NCBI GenBank assembly: GCA_963932145.1
Contig: OZ010603.1
Span: 87,884,489-87,948,488, forward strand
Source: Acanthosepion lycidas
Lineage: Eukaryota; Mollusca; Cephalopoda; Sepiida; Sepiidae
Direction of reading: 5' to 3'
DNA length: 64,000 bases
Shown here: piece after piece, positions 1-9,724 of the stretch
Layout: each line of letters begins with the position of its first letter
Numbering within the stretch: position 1 is the stretch's first letter
Position numbers and translations under genes: made by a program
Notes under the pieces: generated by a model
Seen by the model: the letters and a program-made list of their open reading frames with translations, nothing else
Databases searched by the model: none
What the model was told of the DNA's origin: nothing

Positions 1-200
1 TTGAATTTGCGGTGTTAACGCATAACACATTCATAGATATTCAACTTCTGATGGTGGTCTCAGATTTGATTGAAAGTACTTGGGAAAATAAAAATTACCT
101 GAAATTTTCTACAGCCAAGAAATTAATTCGTAGACTTGAAAAAATTAATACTAAAATAAATAAACATAATATGCCTAAACTATTTAAACAAGATGCTTGA
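1..200 (+). other. Unrecognised open frame, open at the window start
   Basis: A reading frame enters from the left edge and stops just before a long (TA)n run. About 65 codons are visible, lysine- and asparagine-rich, ending KLFKQDA. I recognise no domain. It could be the 3' end of an exon or of a mobile element, or a chance frame in AT-rich DNA. No start can be assigned. Confidence 0.2.
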
Positions 201-214
201 ATGAAAATATGCTG

Positions 215-216
<2 letters not shown>

Positions 217-292
<76 letters not shown>
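217..292. repeat. (TA)n microsatellite
   Basis: About 38 uninterrupted TA dinucleotides, read directly. Confidence 0.98.
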
Positions 293-295
<3 letters not shown>

Positions 296-800
296 GAAAG
301 AGGTTATAGTCGTTCCAACGAGAGAAAAGTGTGAATATTAAAAAGAATAGAGGTACCGAAAACGTTTTTGGTTGTAATATGGATCTTTAAAAAAAAAAAT
401 ATTATGCTTTATTTTCCATAATTTTACTACACGGGTTTCTGGCCTCGCAACCGTCTTCAGGTAAAAGGCGGAGATTTCCACATATTATTAAAAATAATTA
501 ATTTTTTCCTTATGTTTTTCAATGTTAAATATTCTCGATATGAGACATTCTCTGGTTTTGTGTTAGTAATCCAAATGTCTTTCTTGAATTAGCAGTGAAG
601 AGTTCTACGCGAAGGGTCATAAAACAATTAAGGTTGGTCCAAGAGAAATGATGAATTACTCATCGGCATTTTATCTTTTAATGTTTTAATGACCACTGTG
701 TGTTCTTAGATCTATTTCCATTTTCGTGTGTTTCGGCCAGCATGCGTGTATATATGCGTGCGTATATTCCCCCTCCATACATACACTGTCTCACTACGAG
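293..800. other. AT-rich non-coding DNA
   Basis: No convincing reading frame, RNA gene or repeat family was recognised. It contains short homopolymer A and T runs only. Confidence 0.5.
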
Positions 801-1063
801 GAATTAGTAAACACATTTGTACACATGCATACACACACGCACACACACCCTCCCACCACAAGGAATCAGTACATACACACACATACATACACATACATAA
901 ACACACATATACTTCCCAAGTTACATGGAACCAGTATACACATACACACACACTCATATACACACATATATACGTACATACATACACACGTACTTCCTAA
1001 GTTGTGTGGGGTTTGTGTGTGTGCCCGTGAGTAGTTCCCTTGCTTTTGTCAACATGTGTACAC

Positions 1064-1095
<32 letters not shown>

Positions 1096-1180
1096 ACATT
1101 TTCGGGCTCTACAGGTACCCGCATGTGAGCATGCGTGCATGCAAGTAGTGATTTGATCAAGTGTATATATATATATATAC
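801..1180. repeat. Compound (CA)/(TG)/(TA) simple-repeat region
   Basis: Degenerate CA-, CATA- and TG-rich sequence with a pure (TA)n(TG)n block near 1063-1096 and a second (TA)n near 1163-1180. Apparent open frames here on both strands, rich in His/Thr/Tyr or Cys/Val, come only from the dinucleotide repeats. Confidence 0.9.
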
Positions 1181-2860
1181 ACTTTCTCACATTATCTCTA
1201 TATTTATATAATACTAAAACTCTGATGTTGTATATTAGTATGTGTTTCCGAGATATAGCCTAAACAATACATAATACACCAACCAATTTAAAAGTATATC
1301 GTACATTGAATGCCGATCGTGTATAGTACCAAATGTAATTAAAATGAAACCATGGGTTCTTCAACTAAGACCGTTTTTCAATTTTTACGGCGTTTTAAAT
1401 CGGAAATTCAGTATTTGTCTTCAATACGCATTCTTATATCAATCCATGTATATAAAGAAACTCTTGCATATTGTATCCCAACTATTATGCATGTTAAAAG
1501 TAATAAATCAGCATAATGCATTATAACAACATTATTAAATAAATGTAGATATATATAACACCACATATATTTATACAATTCGCTACACTAGACAACATTT
1601 TTATAAACTCATATCCAAATATTTGGCGAGTGCTTGATAGGGGAAGACGATATGTGGGTGTGTCTTTGTAAAACGTAATCTGTATGGCAAGAAAATTGCG
1701 TCAATGACTTGATGCTCAATAAATAAATAAGTAGATGCACGCTGGTTTGCCGCAGTTACGTATTTTGAAATAAATGTGAGACAGGAACAAGTATGTATAA
1801 TAAAATAATATATAACACTCGCTGTCGTAATGCTCGTTGTAGTAGAGACTTTTGAATCACAGATACAACTATAGTAACGCCGTTGAACAGTGCTGGTGTC
1901 AGATGCCGTCGAATAACACTCGCACTAATAGTACTTGTTCGATAATACTCGTTCGAATAGTAACCACCAAATCAGTCAGTTTATGTGCCATAGACGCTTA
2001 GGCGATCATGTATCTTTTGATATATGACTGACGAGGCAGATTTTTTTCCTACAATAGGTTGTCATTTCTTTCTGAAAAAATCCCCGTAGACCTCGTAAAA
2101 CGTGGTCGGATAGCTGTCTTCCGAGACGAGACAGAAGCGTTGTCTGGGTTTCTCTACGCGGAGGTAGAGAGTTGACAAGCACACCTCCGAAGTCATCCAG
2201 ATAGTGATCACTTAGACGCCACGCTAATTCCCATATATACATTTCTTTTAGCATTACGTGATCTACTTATTCAAAATGGGATCGCCTGTGTTTGCTCTAT
2301 GGTGATCTGTGTTCAAACTCCAGTGTCGGCAGCGGCACTTTATTCCGATATAACAAATTTATTATTACGTTTGAATAAAATAATAAAATATGAGTAATAA
2401 TATTTATTACAATAACTTGTACTGCAAATTACAGATTAAGATACCTGTATTTAACAATAAAATTGTTAATATATTTCCCCATCTTTTTGTATCATGAGCG
2501 GCTTTTAAACAGAATCAACGGTTATGGGCAAATCTAGTATGCATATGTGTGCTGCATGTGCACTTTGTTGCAATTGTTATATATAATATAATATTTATTA
2601 TTAATCATAATACTCAAATATAATAAAATACTTTGTAATATTTTGACTTGTATAATACGATATATATCATAATACTGTTTTGTCTCTGCTTTCTTCTAAC
2701 AATCGTCAAGACGGCCAGATATTCATTGGAAGAATTTAGTATGAATAAATTGTTTAGTATGATTCGTTCTATCGAGAGACACCAACAGCTGAATCTATTT
2801 GGCTATGAAATCCTCATACTATCACGCGGTTCATAAAAGCTAGAGTTGTCAGAAAATAAC
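1181..2860. other. Non-coding DNA, nothing recognised
   Basis: AT-rich sequence with only short frames. A minus-strand frame of 82 codons at 2006-2254 matches no family I know. No tRNA or transposon motif was seen. Confidence 0.5.
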
Positions 2861-2865
2861 GTCAT

Positions 2866-2925
2866 TAGAATATAGAACTGAGAGCCACTCGAGGTAGATC
2901 GTTACAGAGTAGGATCCGTAATTTA
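2866..2925. repeat. Short dispersed repeat shared with 14490-14550
   Basis: The stretch reading gagagccactcgaggtag followed by gttac closely matches gagagttactcaaggtag...gttac at 14510 onward, in the same orientation, with matching bases on both sides. The two copies indicate a dispersed repeat family. The class is not identified. Confidence 0.5.
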
Positions 2926-3634
2926 TGCAGATTTGTAGAGAAGATAACGGTTAATCCTAGACTTGAACAAATAAAGATTGTAATGATCGAGGAAGTGTCG
3001 TTTTGGCAGGCGGTACCACAAAGAAGTGGTCCGTAGGAAGAATCTGCACTAGTGTAACTCGCATCTCACCAGTGAAATACGAATTGAAGGAGGGTAGTTC
3101 TTTACAATAGACGTGACATGGTGGGTCTTAGCTATGAAGCCTAGAACTGGCGGAACTAACTAAGGAATGTTGTTTGGCTGGACACTTTCCATGGAAATAG
3201 CGATAGAACAGCACTGTTGGGCAATGAGTTGTAGGATGGAAAATAATTTATATTCCCCCACCCCCAGGATGCAGAAATGTTTTCAGACTCGGTCGATTCT
3301 GGAAAGTAAAGACTGGGCAGTTCCTGGCCATATATGGAGGCAGTTCTCCATTTTCAGCCTGATCTGGCTCTTGTAAAGATAGAGAATAGAACGAGGAGTA
3401 TGATAGTTACCGGAGCTGTACAGAGAACTGATTATTTTCCCAGTATCTTTAGCCACGGATCATATGCTCCAGTTTCAATTAAGGTCTCATGTCACGGGGC
3501 CACGCTGAGAGAAAACCAGTTCATCACGATAGATGACCGTTCAGGGTCTGGATGGTGATGATGGCAGGTCACTGAAATTATAGGAATTTGTGTATAGCTA
3601 TGATCGTTCACTTCCTGAAGATATAAGGAACAGT
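2926..3634. other. Non-coding or unclassified repeat DNA
   Basis: Less AT-rich than its surroundings, with two overlapping short frames (3167-3376, 3334-3558) that I do not recognise. It may be an old transposon body linked to the repeat at 2866, but no domain is visible. Confidence 0.35.
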
Positions 3635-3953
3635 GAAGAAGAAGAAGAAGAAGAAGGAGGAGGAGGAGAAGGAGGAGGAATAGGAGGAGGAGGAAACAAG
3701 AAAAGAAATGGGGGGAAGAGGGGAAGAAGAAGAGAGGATGAAGGGAAGAAGAAAAAGAAGAAAGAATACCGGGAACGAGACAAAGAAGGGGGACTAGAAG
3801 AAGAAGAAGAAGAAGAAGAAGAAATGAAGAAGGTTAGAGAAAAGAAAAGAAGAGGAGAAGAATAATAACAACAATATGAAAAACAAGAAGAAGAAGAAGT
3901 AGAAGAAGAAGAAGGAGAACAACAACAACAACAACATCACCAACAAGAATGAT
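3635..3953 (+). repeat. Purine-rich (GAA/GGA)n tract of about 320 bp
   Basis: The plus strand is almost entirely A and G, with (GAA)n blocks at both ends, (GGA)n near 3655-3700 and only scattered pyrimidines. It ends in (CAA)n near 3918-3933. The Glu/Lys/Gly-rich frame on one strand and the Ser/Phe/Pro-rich frame on the other are artefacts of this composition. Long purine-pyrimidine mirror-like tracts can form triplex DNA. Confidence 0.95.
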
Positions 3954-4147
3954 TAGGCATATTTAATTTTTTTTTCTTTGTTTATTCTCTTTTGGGGACG
4001 TCAGCTCTCTTTCGTTATTAAATAAAAAGCGCAAATAAATAAATATAAGTGTTTATCGTTTGTATGGTTACCTGCTTTGTACTTTGTGAATTCTATTCAT
4101 AAATTCTTTCGTGTGCCTGTTTGTGTGTGTGTATACATATGTGTGAA

Positions 4148-4179
<32 letters not shown>

Positions 4180-4545
4180 ATCCGTCGGAAATATAACAGA
4201 CGATTTCTTTATGCTTACAGAGTACAGGGTTTACCAGAAGTTGCATTACTATTAACCTTGTAAATTTTACATTTATTAACCAAATGGAATCATGTTTCTG
4301 TGTGTGACAATAAGAAATTTTCTTGGCCGAATTATGGAACATGATGTCATGAAAAGTTTCCCTCGTTGCTGTTTCATAAATGTAAGTTTTCTTCCGATTG
4401 TCGCGTGACATTTGGAACACCTAGTGAGACAACTACCAACAAGTTCTTTTTAAATAGTTCGCTTTATTATCAGTTTCGTATTTCATGCTGCGTCTGAGAT
4501 TAACAGCTTATTTGTTCATTTTTTTTAAATCATTTCAGACCAAGC
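3954..4545. other. Non-coding DNA with a (TG)n microsatellite at 4149-4176
   Basis: A pure TG run lies inside AT-rich sequence. The remainder shows no recognised feature. Confidence 0.6.
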
Positions 4546-4790
4546 AAGGCGATAATGCCACTAAGATGCCAGGGGATTACTAAAAACGATAGAGAATTAT
4601 AAGTCTTTAGTAAGGACATTAAAAGAACAGGCTTCAGGAAGCAGCAAACACCGATTGACGTTGCATTACAATTCATGAAGATCGTAGGTAGGAGGAAATA
4701 AAAAAAAAAACGGAAAAGTGTTCCACAGGCGAGAAGTACGGGAAAAGAAACTATTAGAATAGAACTTACGCCTACATCTAGCTATTTTGA
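4546..4790 (-). mobile_element. Non-LTR retrotransposon 3' fragment, related to 22487-22985
   Basis: Read on the plus strand, it carries the ordered matches ccactaagatgccaggggattact, ccgattgacgttgcatt, and a stretch with gttccacaggcgagaagt then gaaactattagaatagaact. The copy at 22487-22700 has the same blocks in the same order (for example gttccacgggcgagaggt and gaagctattggagtagaaga). Both are antisense remains of the C-terminal end of a reverse transcriptase-type element. This copy is degraded and codes for nothing. Confidence 0.6.
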
Positions 4791-5344
4791 CAGGCCTATT
4801 TGCCAATCTAGAAGTAGGCTTATAATCCGAATAATAATAATTTTCCTTCTCTGTTCAAATGAGCAGAAAAAGTAGAAACACAAAATTGCGCAATGGGGAC
4901 CCCTTTAATGCCAACTTTTTAAAGCTTTCCAACATTCCAAACACTTACATATGGCACAAGGCCCAAAATTCGCCCACGAATACAGTCATGCTGGGATTGT
5001 AATCCAACAAACCTTTGTTGTGCAAGGAGGGAGTTGCTGCCACAAAGTTAGAATTCCCGAGATTATGCACCCCTCAAATCCTTTCTGTTAAATTTCTGAC
5101 AACAGAAACACAAAAGAGATGAAGAATAGATATTACCATTTGATCAGCTTTTGTTAATATTTATCAGCTTAATCATTGTTGGGTGGTTATTTTGTTTTAT
5201 GGCATATCAAAACCTCAGTGGGTCATTTAATGTCAACAAAATTTTGAAATTGAGGAAAAAGATGAGGAAAAGAAGAACAAGAAATGAAGAAAGAAAAAGA
5301 AGTGACTTTTTTATGAGACTTTAAAATACGCACTGACAAAACAC
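4791..5344. other. Non-coding DNA, nothing recognised
   Basis: AT-rich stretch with no frame or repeat I can name. It probably includes decayed element sequence between flanking retrotransposon fragments. Confidence 0.4.
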
Positions 5345-5490
5345 ACAGTGAAAATTTTAAAAATGTGGTACATGAGGACATCAATAATTCCAGTTGTGGC
5401 TGCAGCCGTAAGTTTCCTTGGAAAATCTTCTGATAGACTCATTGAAGGGATCCCTTGTAGCGTATGACTTAAAGAAATTTAAAAAAAAAA
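5345..5490 (+). pseudogene. R2-like non-LTR element, C-terminal tail (copy 1)
   Basis: The plus strand translates as NLKMWYMRTSIIPVVAAAV then FLGKSSDRLIEGIP. This corresponds to the tail that follows the endonuclease domain of R2-like non-LTR proteins (pattern K-W-x(3)T-x-V-I-P-V-V-x-G-A-L-G). The same tail occurs at 6395-6480. The fragment has no open frame of useful length and is a dead copy. Confidence 0.65.
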
Positions 5491-5569
5491 AAGGTTCTCA
5501 CACGCTAGGAAAGGTTTTAGCTATTACGTGTGTACGCTTCGTTTCTTTTATTTTTATTCATTTTTATTG

Positions 5570-5659
5570 GGTTTTTCTTTTTCAGTAGAAAATGTCATGA
5601 TGCCATTTCTGACCTTACCTCTCGGGTTAGAACCTGGAAGGAAACGTGTATAGAACAAA

Positions 5660-5716
<57 letters not shown>
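5570..5716 (+). mobile_element. Retrotransposon 3' untranslated end with (AAT)n tail
   Basis: Sequence reading atgtcatgatgccatttctgac then cctctcgggttagaacctgg leads into about 19 AAT repeats at 5659-5716. The same blocks, in the same order and also ending in (AAT)n, recur at 6915-7022. This shows that a 3' untranslated region plus AAT tail is the element's natural 3' end. It probably belongs to the copy at 5345-5490. Confidence 0.65.
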
Positions 5717-5717
<1 letters not shown>

Positions 5718-6480
5718 GTAAATGGGTGCAGAAAAGTAAAACACAATACACCGACTGAAGCTGCAAAATGCTTAAAAAAAGAAAGCAAAATAAATGTTAC
5801 CGAGCAGATACAGAAACAATGGCAAGATAAACCGCTTCATGACCAATACTCTGCCCGAACCAAACAAGATGACGTAGACAAACCCCGTACCCATCAGTGG
5901 CTACGTAGTGCAGGGTTGAAAGCTGAAACTGAAGATTTTATCCTAGCTGCACAGGACCAGTGCTTGTTAACTAGAAATTATCAAGCACACATACTAAAAT
6001 ATTGTGTTAGCCTAAAATACAGATTCTGTGATAAATATCCAGAAACAATTGATTATCTTGTATCAGGTTGCACGATATTGGCACCCACAGCATATAAAAT
6101 CCGGCATGACAGCGTGGGCCAATATCTGCACTGGAAAATTTGCAACTTCTACTGAGTGAAATTGGTATGAGCACTACCCAGACCCGGGTACGGAGATAGG
6201 ACCTGCTACAATTTTATGGGACTACACAATACACAAGGACGGAACAATCAAAGCTAACCGCCCAGACATTGTTATTAGAAACTGCAAACAAAAAAGTGCC
6301 TCCTTATTGATATGCCTGTCTCTGAAGACTGCAATGTATCTTTGAATATCTTCAAAAAGCTATCAAAATAACTTGAAATCGAAATCTCAAAATTGTGGCA
6401 CATCAACAATCCCTGTATGTAGTTGGAGTCCTCGGATTGGTTGGAAAAGATTCCAGTAGACTAAATGAAGGGATTCCTGG
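5717..6480 (+). pseudogene. R2-like non-LTR element: zinc knuckle and restriction-like endonuclease remnant (copy 2)
   Basis: The open part (to 6155) contains LHDQYSARTKQ, WLRSAGLKAETEDFILAAQD, CVSLKYRFCDKYPETIDYLV and SGCTILAPTAYKIRHD, then LHWKIC. This is the typical linker and degenerate C-C-H-C region upstream of the restriction-like endonuclease in R2-type non-LTR retrotransposons. A stop at 6153-6155 and a frame change follow. Translation then resumes as WYEHYPDPGTEI, ILWDYTIHKDG and ANRPDIVIRN, the RPD-type endonuclease motif, then decays through stops to the conserved tail. In the family this domain nicks target DNA to prime reverse transcription. The reverse transcriptase itself is absent (5'-truncated copy). 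The fragment starts directly at the AAT tail of the previous copy. Confidence 0.8.
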
Positions 6481-6544
6481 AAGTCCATGCCTTAAATAAA
6501 TACGACAAATTATTCTCACGAGTACAGACCACACCTTATGAAGG

Positions 6545-6830
6545 GCCTGAAGGACACATGGCACAGTGGATAAAGGCGTTGGTTAGATCCAGTGACAGAC
6601 CCAAAGAGTGTGAGTTCAATACCCGGTTAAGGCAGTGGAGAACTTTCAGAGGGAAAATTAGCAGGAGATAACTGATAACTGACATCCATCAAACATGGCA
6701 CGTGGAACTATAACAGTCTACCCCAGTGATCGAAATAAAGGGTTCAGTTCGAAATTCCAACCACCTGGAGCGTACAACGGCCGAAACGTTGTGATAAATA
6801 TGGCGACAAAGATGAGGACAATAGTCCGCA
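6545..6830 (+). mobile_element. tRNA-derived SINE-like copy with hammerhead-like tail
   Basis: A box A-like motif (tggcacagtgga, 6559-6570) and a box B-like motif (agttcaatacc, 6613-6623) are spaced as in tRNA-derived RNA polymerase III promoters. It interrupts the stretch between the R2-like coding remnant and the 3' end at 6915, which suggests a nested insertion. The right part contains gccgaaacgttgtgataaat, which folds into a degenerate hammerhead-like motif (annotated separately). Confidence 0.5.
6757..6803 (+). ncRNA. Degenerate type I hammerhead-like motif
   Basis: CAC (6762-6764) can pair with GTG (6791-6793), and beyond an internal loop CCA pairs with TGG. Between them are CTGGAG (6765-6770), a short CGT/ACG helix, GAAA (6783-6786) and the palindrome ACGT followed by T. 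The order matches stem I, CUGANGA, stem II, GAAA, stem III and cleavage site, but the first core box is mutated (A6 to G, A9 lost). Activity is unlikely in this copy. Confidence 0.35.
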
Positions 6831-6914
6831 TAATGTAAATACTGTACATAATACCTCATCTCAGAAATATAGACAGGCCTTATCTATGTAAAATATATTT
6901 TTTTAATTGGTCGG

Positions 6915-6993
6915 TGTAAAATATCATGATGCAATTTCTAACCTTAGATCTCTGGGCGGGGCCCGAAAAGAAATGTGTAAACACCAGAAAGGA

Positions 6994-7053
<60 letters not shown>
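6915..7053 (+). mobile_element. Retrotransposon 3' end with (AAT)n then (AGT)n tail
   Basis: Matches 5570-5716: atcatgatgcaatttctaac, then a gggcggggcccg block, then (AAT)n at 6994-7022 continuing as (AGT)n at 7023-7053. It is probably the 3' end of the copy that begins at 5717. Leucine-rich antisense frames here are repeat artefacts. Confidence 0.6.
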
Positions 7054-7054
<1 letters not shown>

Positions 7055-7333
7055 ATGGAGTGACTTTACCATGAAATCTCCGAAGAAATACAAACAAAAA
7101 AAATCGTTGCAAATAGACCAGACAGAGAAATTATTTAAAAACAGGAATCTGTCAACTAATTAATATAACTTGTCCACAGGATTCCAGTGATTTTGTAAAA
7201 AAAGAATTTGAAAAAAATGTTAAACTGTAAGGAACTGAAAATGGAAGTAACAAAAATCTGAAAACTTTAAAGTAAGATTATCCCTTTTGTGATTGGGGCA
7301 TTGAATAGGATAAAGAAGGGTATCTAAAATCAT

Positions 7334-7440
7334 ATGAGTAATATTCCCGGACACATTAGCATCTCCGAGCCAGAAAAGATTACATCCTGCGGAACTACAC
7401 ATATCATCCTCAAAACGCCCCAAATACACCCTTTTGCAAA
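7334..7440 (+). pseudogene. R2-like non-LTR C-terminal tail (copy 3)
   Basis: Translates as NIPGHISISEPEKITSCGTT followed by HIILKTPQI. This is the extreme C-terminus that follows the IPVVIGALG block in the same R2-like family (pattern I-P-G-x-I-x(5)E-L-Q-K-I-T-L-L-G-T-A-H-I-L-R-K). It extends what copies 1 and 2 lack. A short relic. Confidence 0.6.
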
Positions 7441-7489
7441 AATTGAAACAAAACGAATTCTGTTATTATTTACTTATTTTTCGTATTTT

Positions 7490-7800
7490 TCCAATGACCC
7501 AGTGCACATGTTAGTACTTCGTATGTCCATTCCACGAAGTCATTCCTTGCAGATTGACTACAGATTCTCGATTGGATTTAAATCAGGAGAGTTTCCGAGC
7601 AAGTAGATAGTACTTTGATTTACTCACTGGTAAGACTCGCCAGTGTGTTCATGCAGCGTTACAATTTTCGTACACTTTCTTAGAGTAACGTCCATCGCAG
7701 ACAATAAGCCGTAGGACAACTAATTGACAGTCGAGACAATAGTGTCTGGGCGTGATAAAAATCTGAGGCAATCACGGATGACGCAATATTTTTCAAGGCC
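7490..7800 (-). pseudogene. Tc1-like (DD34E) transposase relic
   Basis: On the minus strand, 7605 down to about 7500 translates LLGNSPDLNPIENL, stop, SICKE, stop, LRGMD. This is the signature of the third catalytic region of Tc1-type transposases (N-S-P-D-L-N-P-I-E-N-L-W-S). Two in-frame stops and no detectable N-terminal part show that it is dead. Its inverted repeats were not located. Confidence 0.7.
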
Positions 7801-8080
7801 AAACAAATTTCATCATACACCTCGAAAATAGATTCATATTTCTGCACACCACTGCAAATGACCTAATTAGAGAAAAGTAGAAATCGATTACACCCTGTCA
7901 CTCCAGTGGGTCTAAAACTTACCGTATGATGAATGAAAGGAAACTAAATCGGTTGTTTCAATTAATTTACACAAGAATGTACGCATAGATAACTCGCATA
8001 CAGTGACATTCTTTTACTTATAGACCTCAGAGAGGAGTTCAAATTATACTCTGGTAGCATAATACAACGCACAACAATAA
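7801..8080. other. Non-coding DNA, nothing recognised
   Basis: No frame or motif is identified. It may include the decayed 5' part of the Tc1-like element on the minus strand. Confidence 0.4.
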
Positions 8081-8240
8081 TAATATGCCATGAATAATAA
8101 TATACCATGAAGCTATACCAGACTCTTGTGTCTTCTGATCTTAATTGCTTGGAGCTATTAACGTATTTATTTTTTCTTGGCAAAATAAAATGTGCTACAT
8201 TAAAGCTAGGGGCTGACACACTGTGCATATCTGTTCATGT
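8081..8240. repeat. Dispersed repeat fragment related to 8580-8660
   Basis: AAT-rich start, then cttctgatcttaattgcttgg...tattaacg, matching cttctaatcttaattgatagg...ttaataag at 8610-8650 in the same orientation. Confidence 0.5.
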
Positions 8241-8545
8241 GCGTGAGAAATGTGGGAGCATCATTATCAGGTGTTGAGAGAGTCTGTCTGAAGAATGAGG
8301 CAGATAATGGGATTTGGAAATCAGATCTTGATGAGTGGGAACACCTTCGGTCGAAGACCATTTGAGCGGAATATTGGCCACGCCTGCAAGGCTATGCGCC
8401 GCTTTTATCAACATCTGCAGTCCATGTTACAGGAGAGCAAACACAGATACTACAGGAAGCAAGCTCTAGACAAGTTCAGAGCTAAATAACGAAATGTCCG
8501 ATTTGACAATAGAAAAAGAGATCACCTAAAAGCATTGTAATGTAA
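8241..8545. other. Unclassified stretch with a 64-codon frame
   Basis: A plus-strand frame at 8295-8489 encodes a basic peptide (YQHLQSMLQESKHRYYRKQA). I do not recognise it. It is too short and isolated to call a gene. Confidence 0.3.
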
Positions 8546-8556
8546 AATATAAGATA

Positions 8557-8587
<31 letters not shown>

Positions 8588-9000
8588 CTATGCCAGTTAA
8601 CAGGTCTAATGACTTCTAATCTTAATTGATAGGAGGTGTTAATAAGTACACCGTCCTTGGTGTGACGATAAACTACATCCAACAGCAAGGCCTCTGATCG
8701 GGAGTTTTTGAGGAGCGTGAACCAACCCTTAACTACTGTTGCTTCCAGATCCACCCTGACCCGTGGTGGTAGCACCTGTTAGTGTCCCAGCTATGGACAA
8801 ATATTGAGCCCAATAACCGGGATCAAAATACTATGAAAGTATAAGAATACACCTTTATAGTAAAGACATCCAGCAATAGATTTTAATAGTAATAAATAAA
8901 AAAGATTACCAAAAATCCCAAGGAAATTAAATTCCAGCATTAAATGACCCATAATGAGTTGATATGCCGTTAAACAAACCAGAACAAACCAAAATGACAT
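8546..9000 (-). mobile_element. Dispersed repeat A, copy 1, with (AAT)n at 8551-8586
   Basis: Shares ordered blocks with 15090-15870: caaggcctctgatcgggag, ttaactactgttgcttccag, gtggtggtagcacctgtta, cagctatggacaaat, and gcattaaatgacccat. On the minus strand both copies translate a similar peptide (VDLEATVVKGWFTLLKNSRS here, MDLETTAIKRWFHASQNLLR in copy 2). That shared peptide suggests an element that once coded for protein. The class is uncertain. Confidence 0.6.
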
Positions 9001-9001
9001 G

Positions 9002-9415
9002 TACAGGGTGTGATGGATAAATTTTCGTCTAAATTACGCAAAAAAGAAAATAACACTGACATCTCATTTTAACAGATATATTTACCAAAATTGCTCAAAA
9101 ATATATTGAAATAAACGAGTATCAAACAACTTCGGAATCTCTTGCATTTCATCTGGACGGCCAAGTTGGTGAATGCTACCATAATTCTTGCCTTCAGTTC
9201 ATCTTTTGTGTTGCAATCAATTTTGTTGGTTTCACTCTCAACTACGCCTCATACGCAATAATCAAGTGGAAGGTGCAGTCTGGGGAGTTAGGTAGCCAGA
9301 TGTAAGGGGTGATGGGGTCGCAGAAATTGTCTAACAGCCATGACTGTAATCTGCTTGTATGACATGGTGTAGAGTCTTGCAACTCCTGGGCGGTCTCCTT
9401 GTTTAAGTTGATGGC
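9002..9415 (-). pseudogene. Mariner/maT-like transposon fragment (copy 1) with terminal inverted repeat
   Basis: Begins gTAcagggtgtgatggataa, where TA at 9002-9003 is the expected target duplication. The far end at 11874 reads inward as gTAcagggtccgatgattaa, so the two ends form an inverted repeat. On the minus strand 9400 to 9150 translates LQDSTPCHTS, LQSWLLDNF and PNSPDC, the C-terminal catalytic part of mariner-type transposases, with frameshifts and stops. It overlaps in content with the fragment at 11215-11640, so this is not simply one element split in two. Confidence 0.75.
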
Positions 9416-9424
9416 TGTCGAACA

Positions 9425-9724
9425 ATCACGTGATCAAGATAAACACTCAGTTGTGGAGCAAGCTGAGGTAAACAGTAATCCAACCTTGAGGAAGAGAGCT
9501 ATTTATGGTGCAATGGAGCATCTCATTGTGCTAAAGTGGGATAGTCCATTGCTTGGGCTGTGATTGGCTGCTGGTACCTGAGTGGAGGTATTTCTATATA
9601 AATACCAGCTTGATTCATCAGTTAGTTTGCAGGGTTTGTATTAAGTTACAACCTGCTTTATTTTTGTCTGCCAGCTGGACGCTAGCTGGGACTCTTACAC
9701 CGGTAAGTGCTGTTTATTGTCTTG
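9425..9724 (-). mobile_element. Candidate LTR or 3' untranslated end of the Ty3/gypsy fragment
   Basis: Lies directly downstream of the integrase frame on its own strand, where a 3' LTR is expected. A near-palindromic TATA region sits at 9588-9606. On the plus strand TATATAAATA (9595-9604) is followed by TCAGTT (9618-9623), an arthropod-type initiator, with ATTGG upstream. The second LTR is not in the window and the exact ends are not resolved, so LTR identity is inferred from position. Confidence 0.4.

Noticed and set aside
712..1190. Overlapping frames rich in His/Thr or Cys/Val
   Set aside because: Translation of CA/TG/TA simple repeats in several frames.
3590..3865. Glu/Gly/Lys-rich protein
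   Set aside because: Composition artefact of the (GAA/GGA)n tract.
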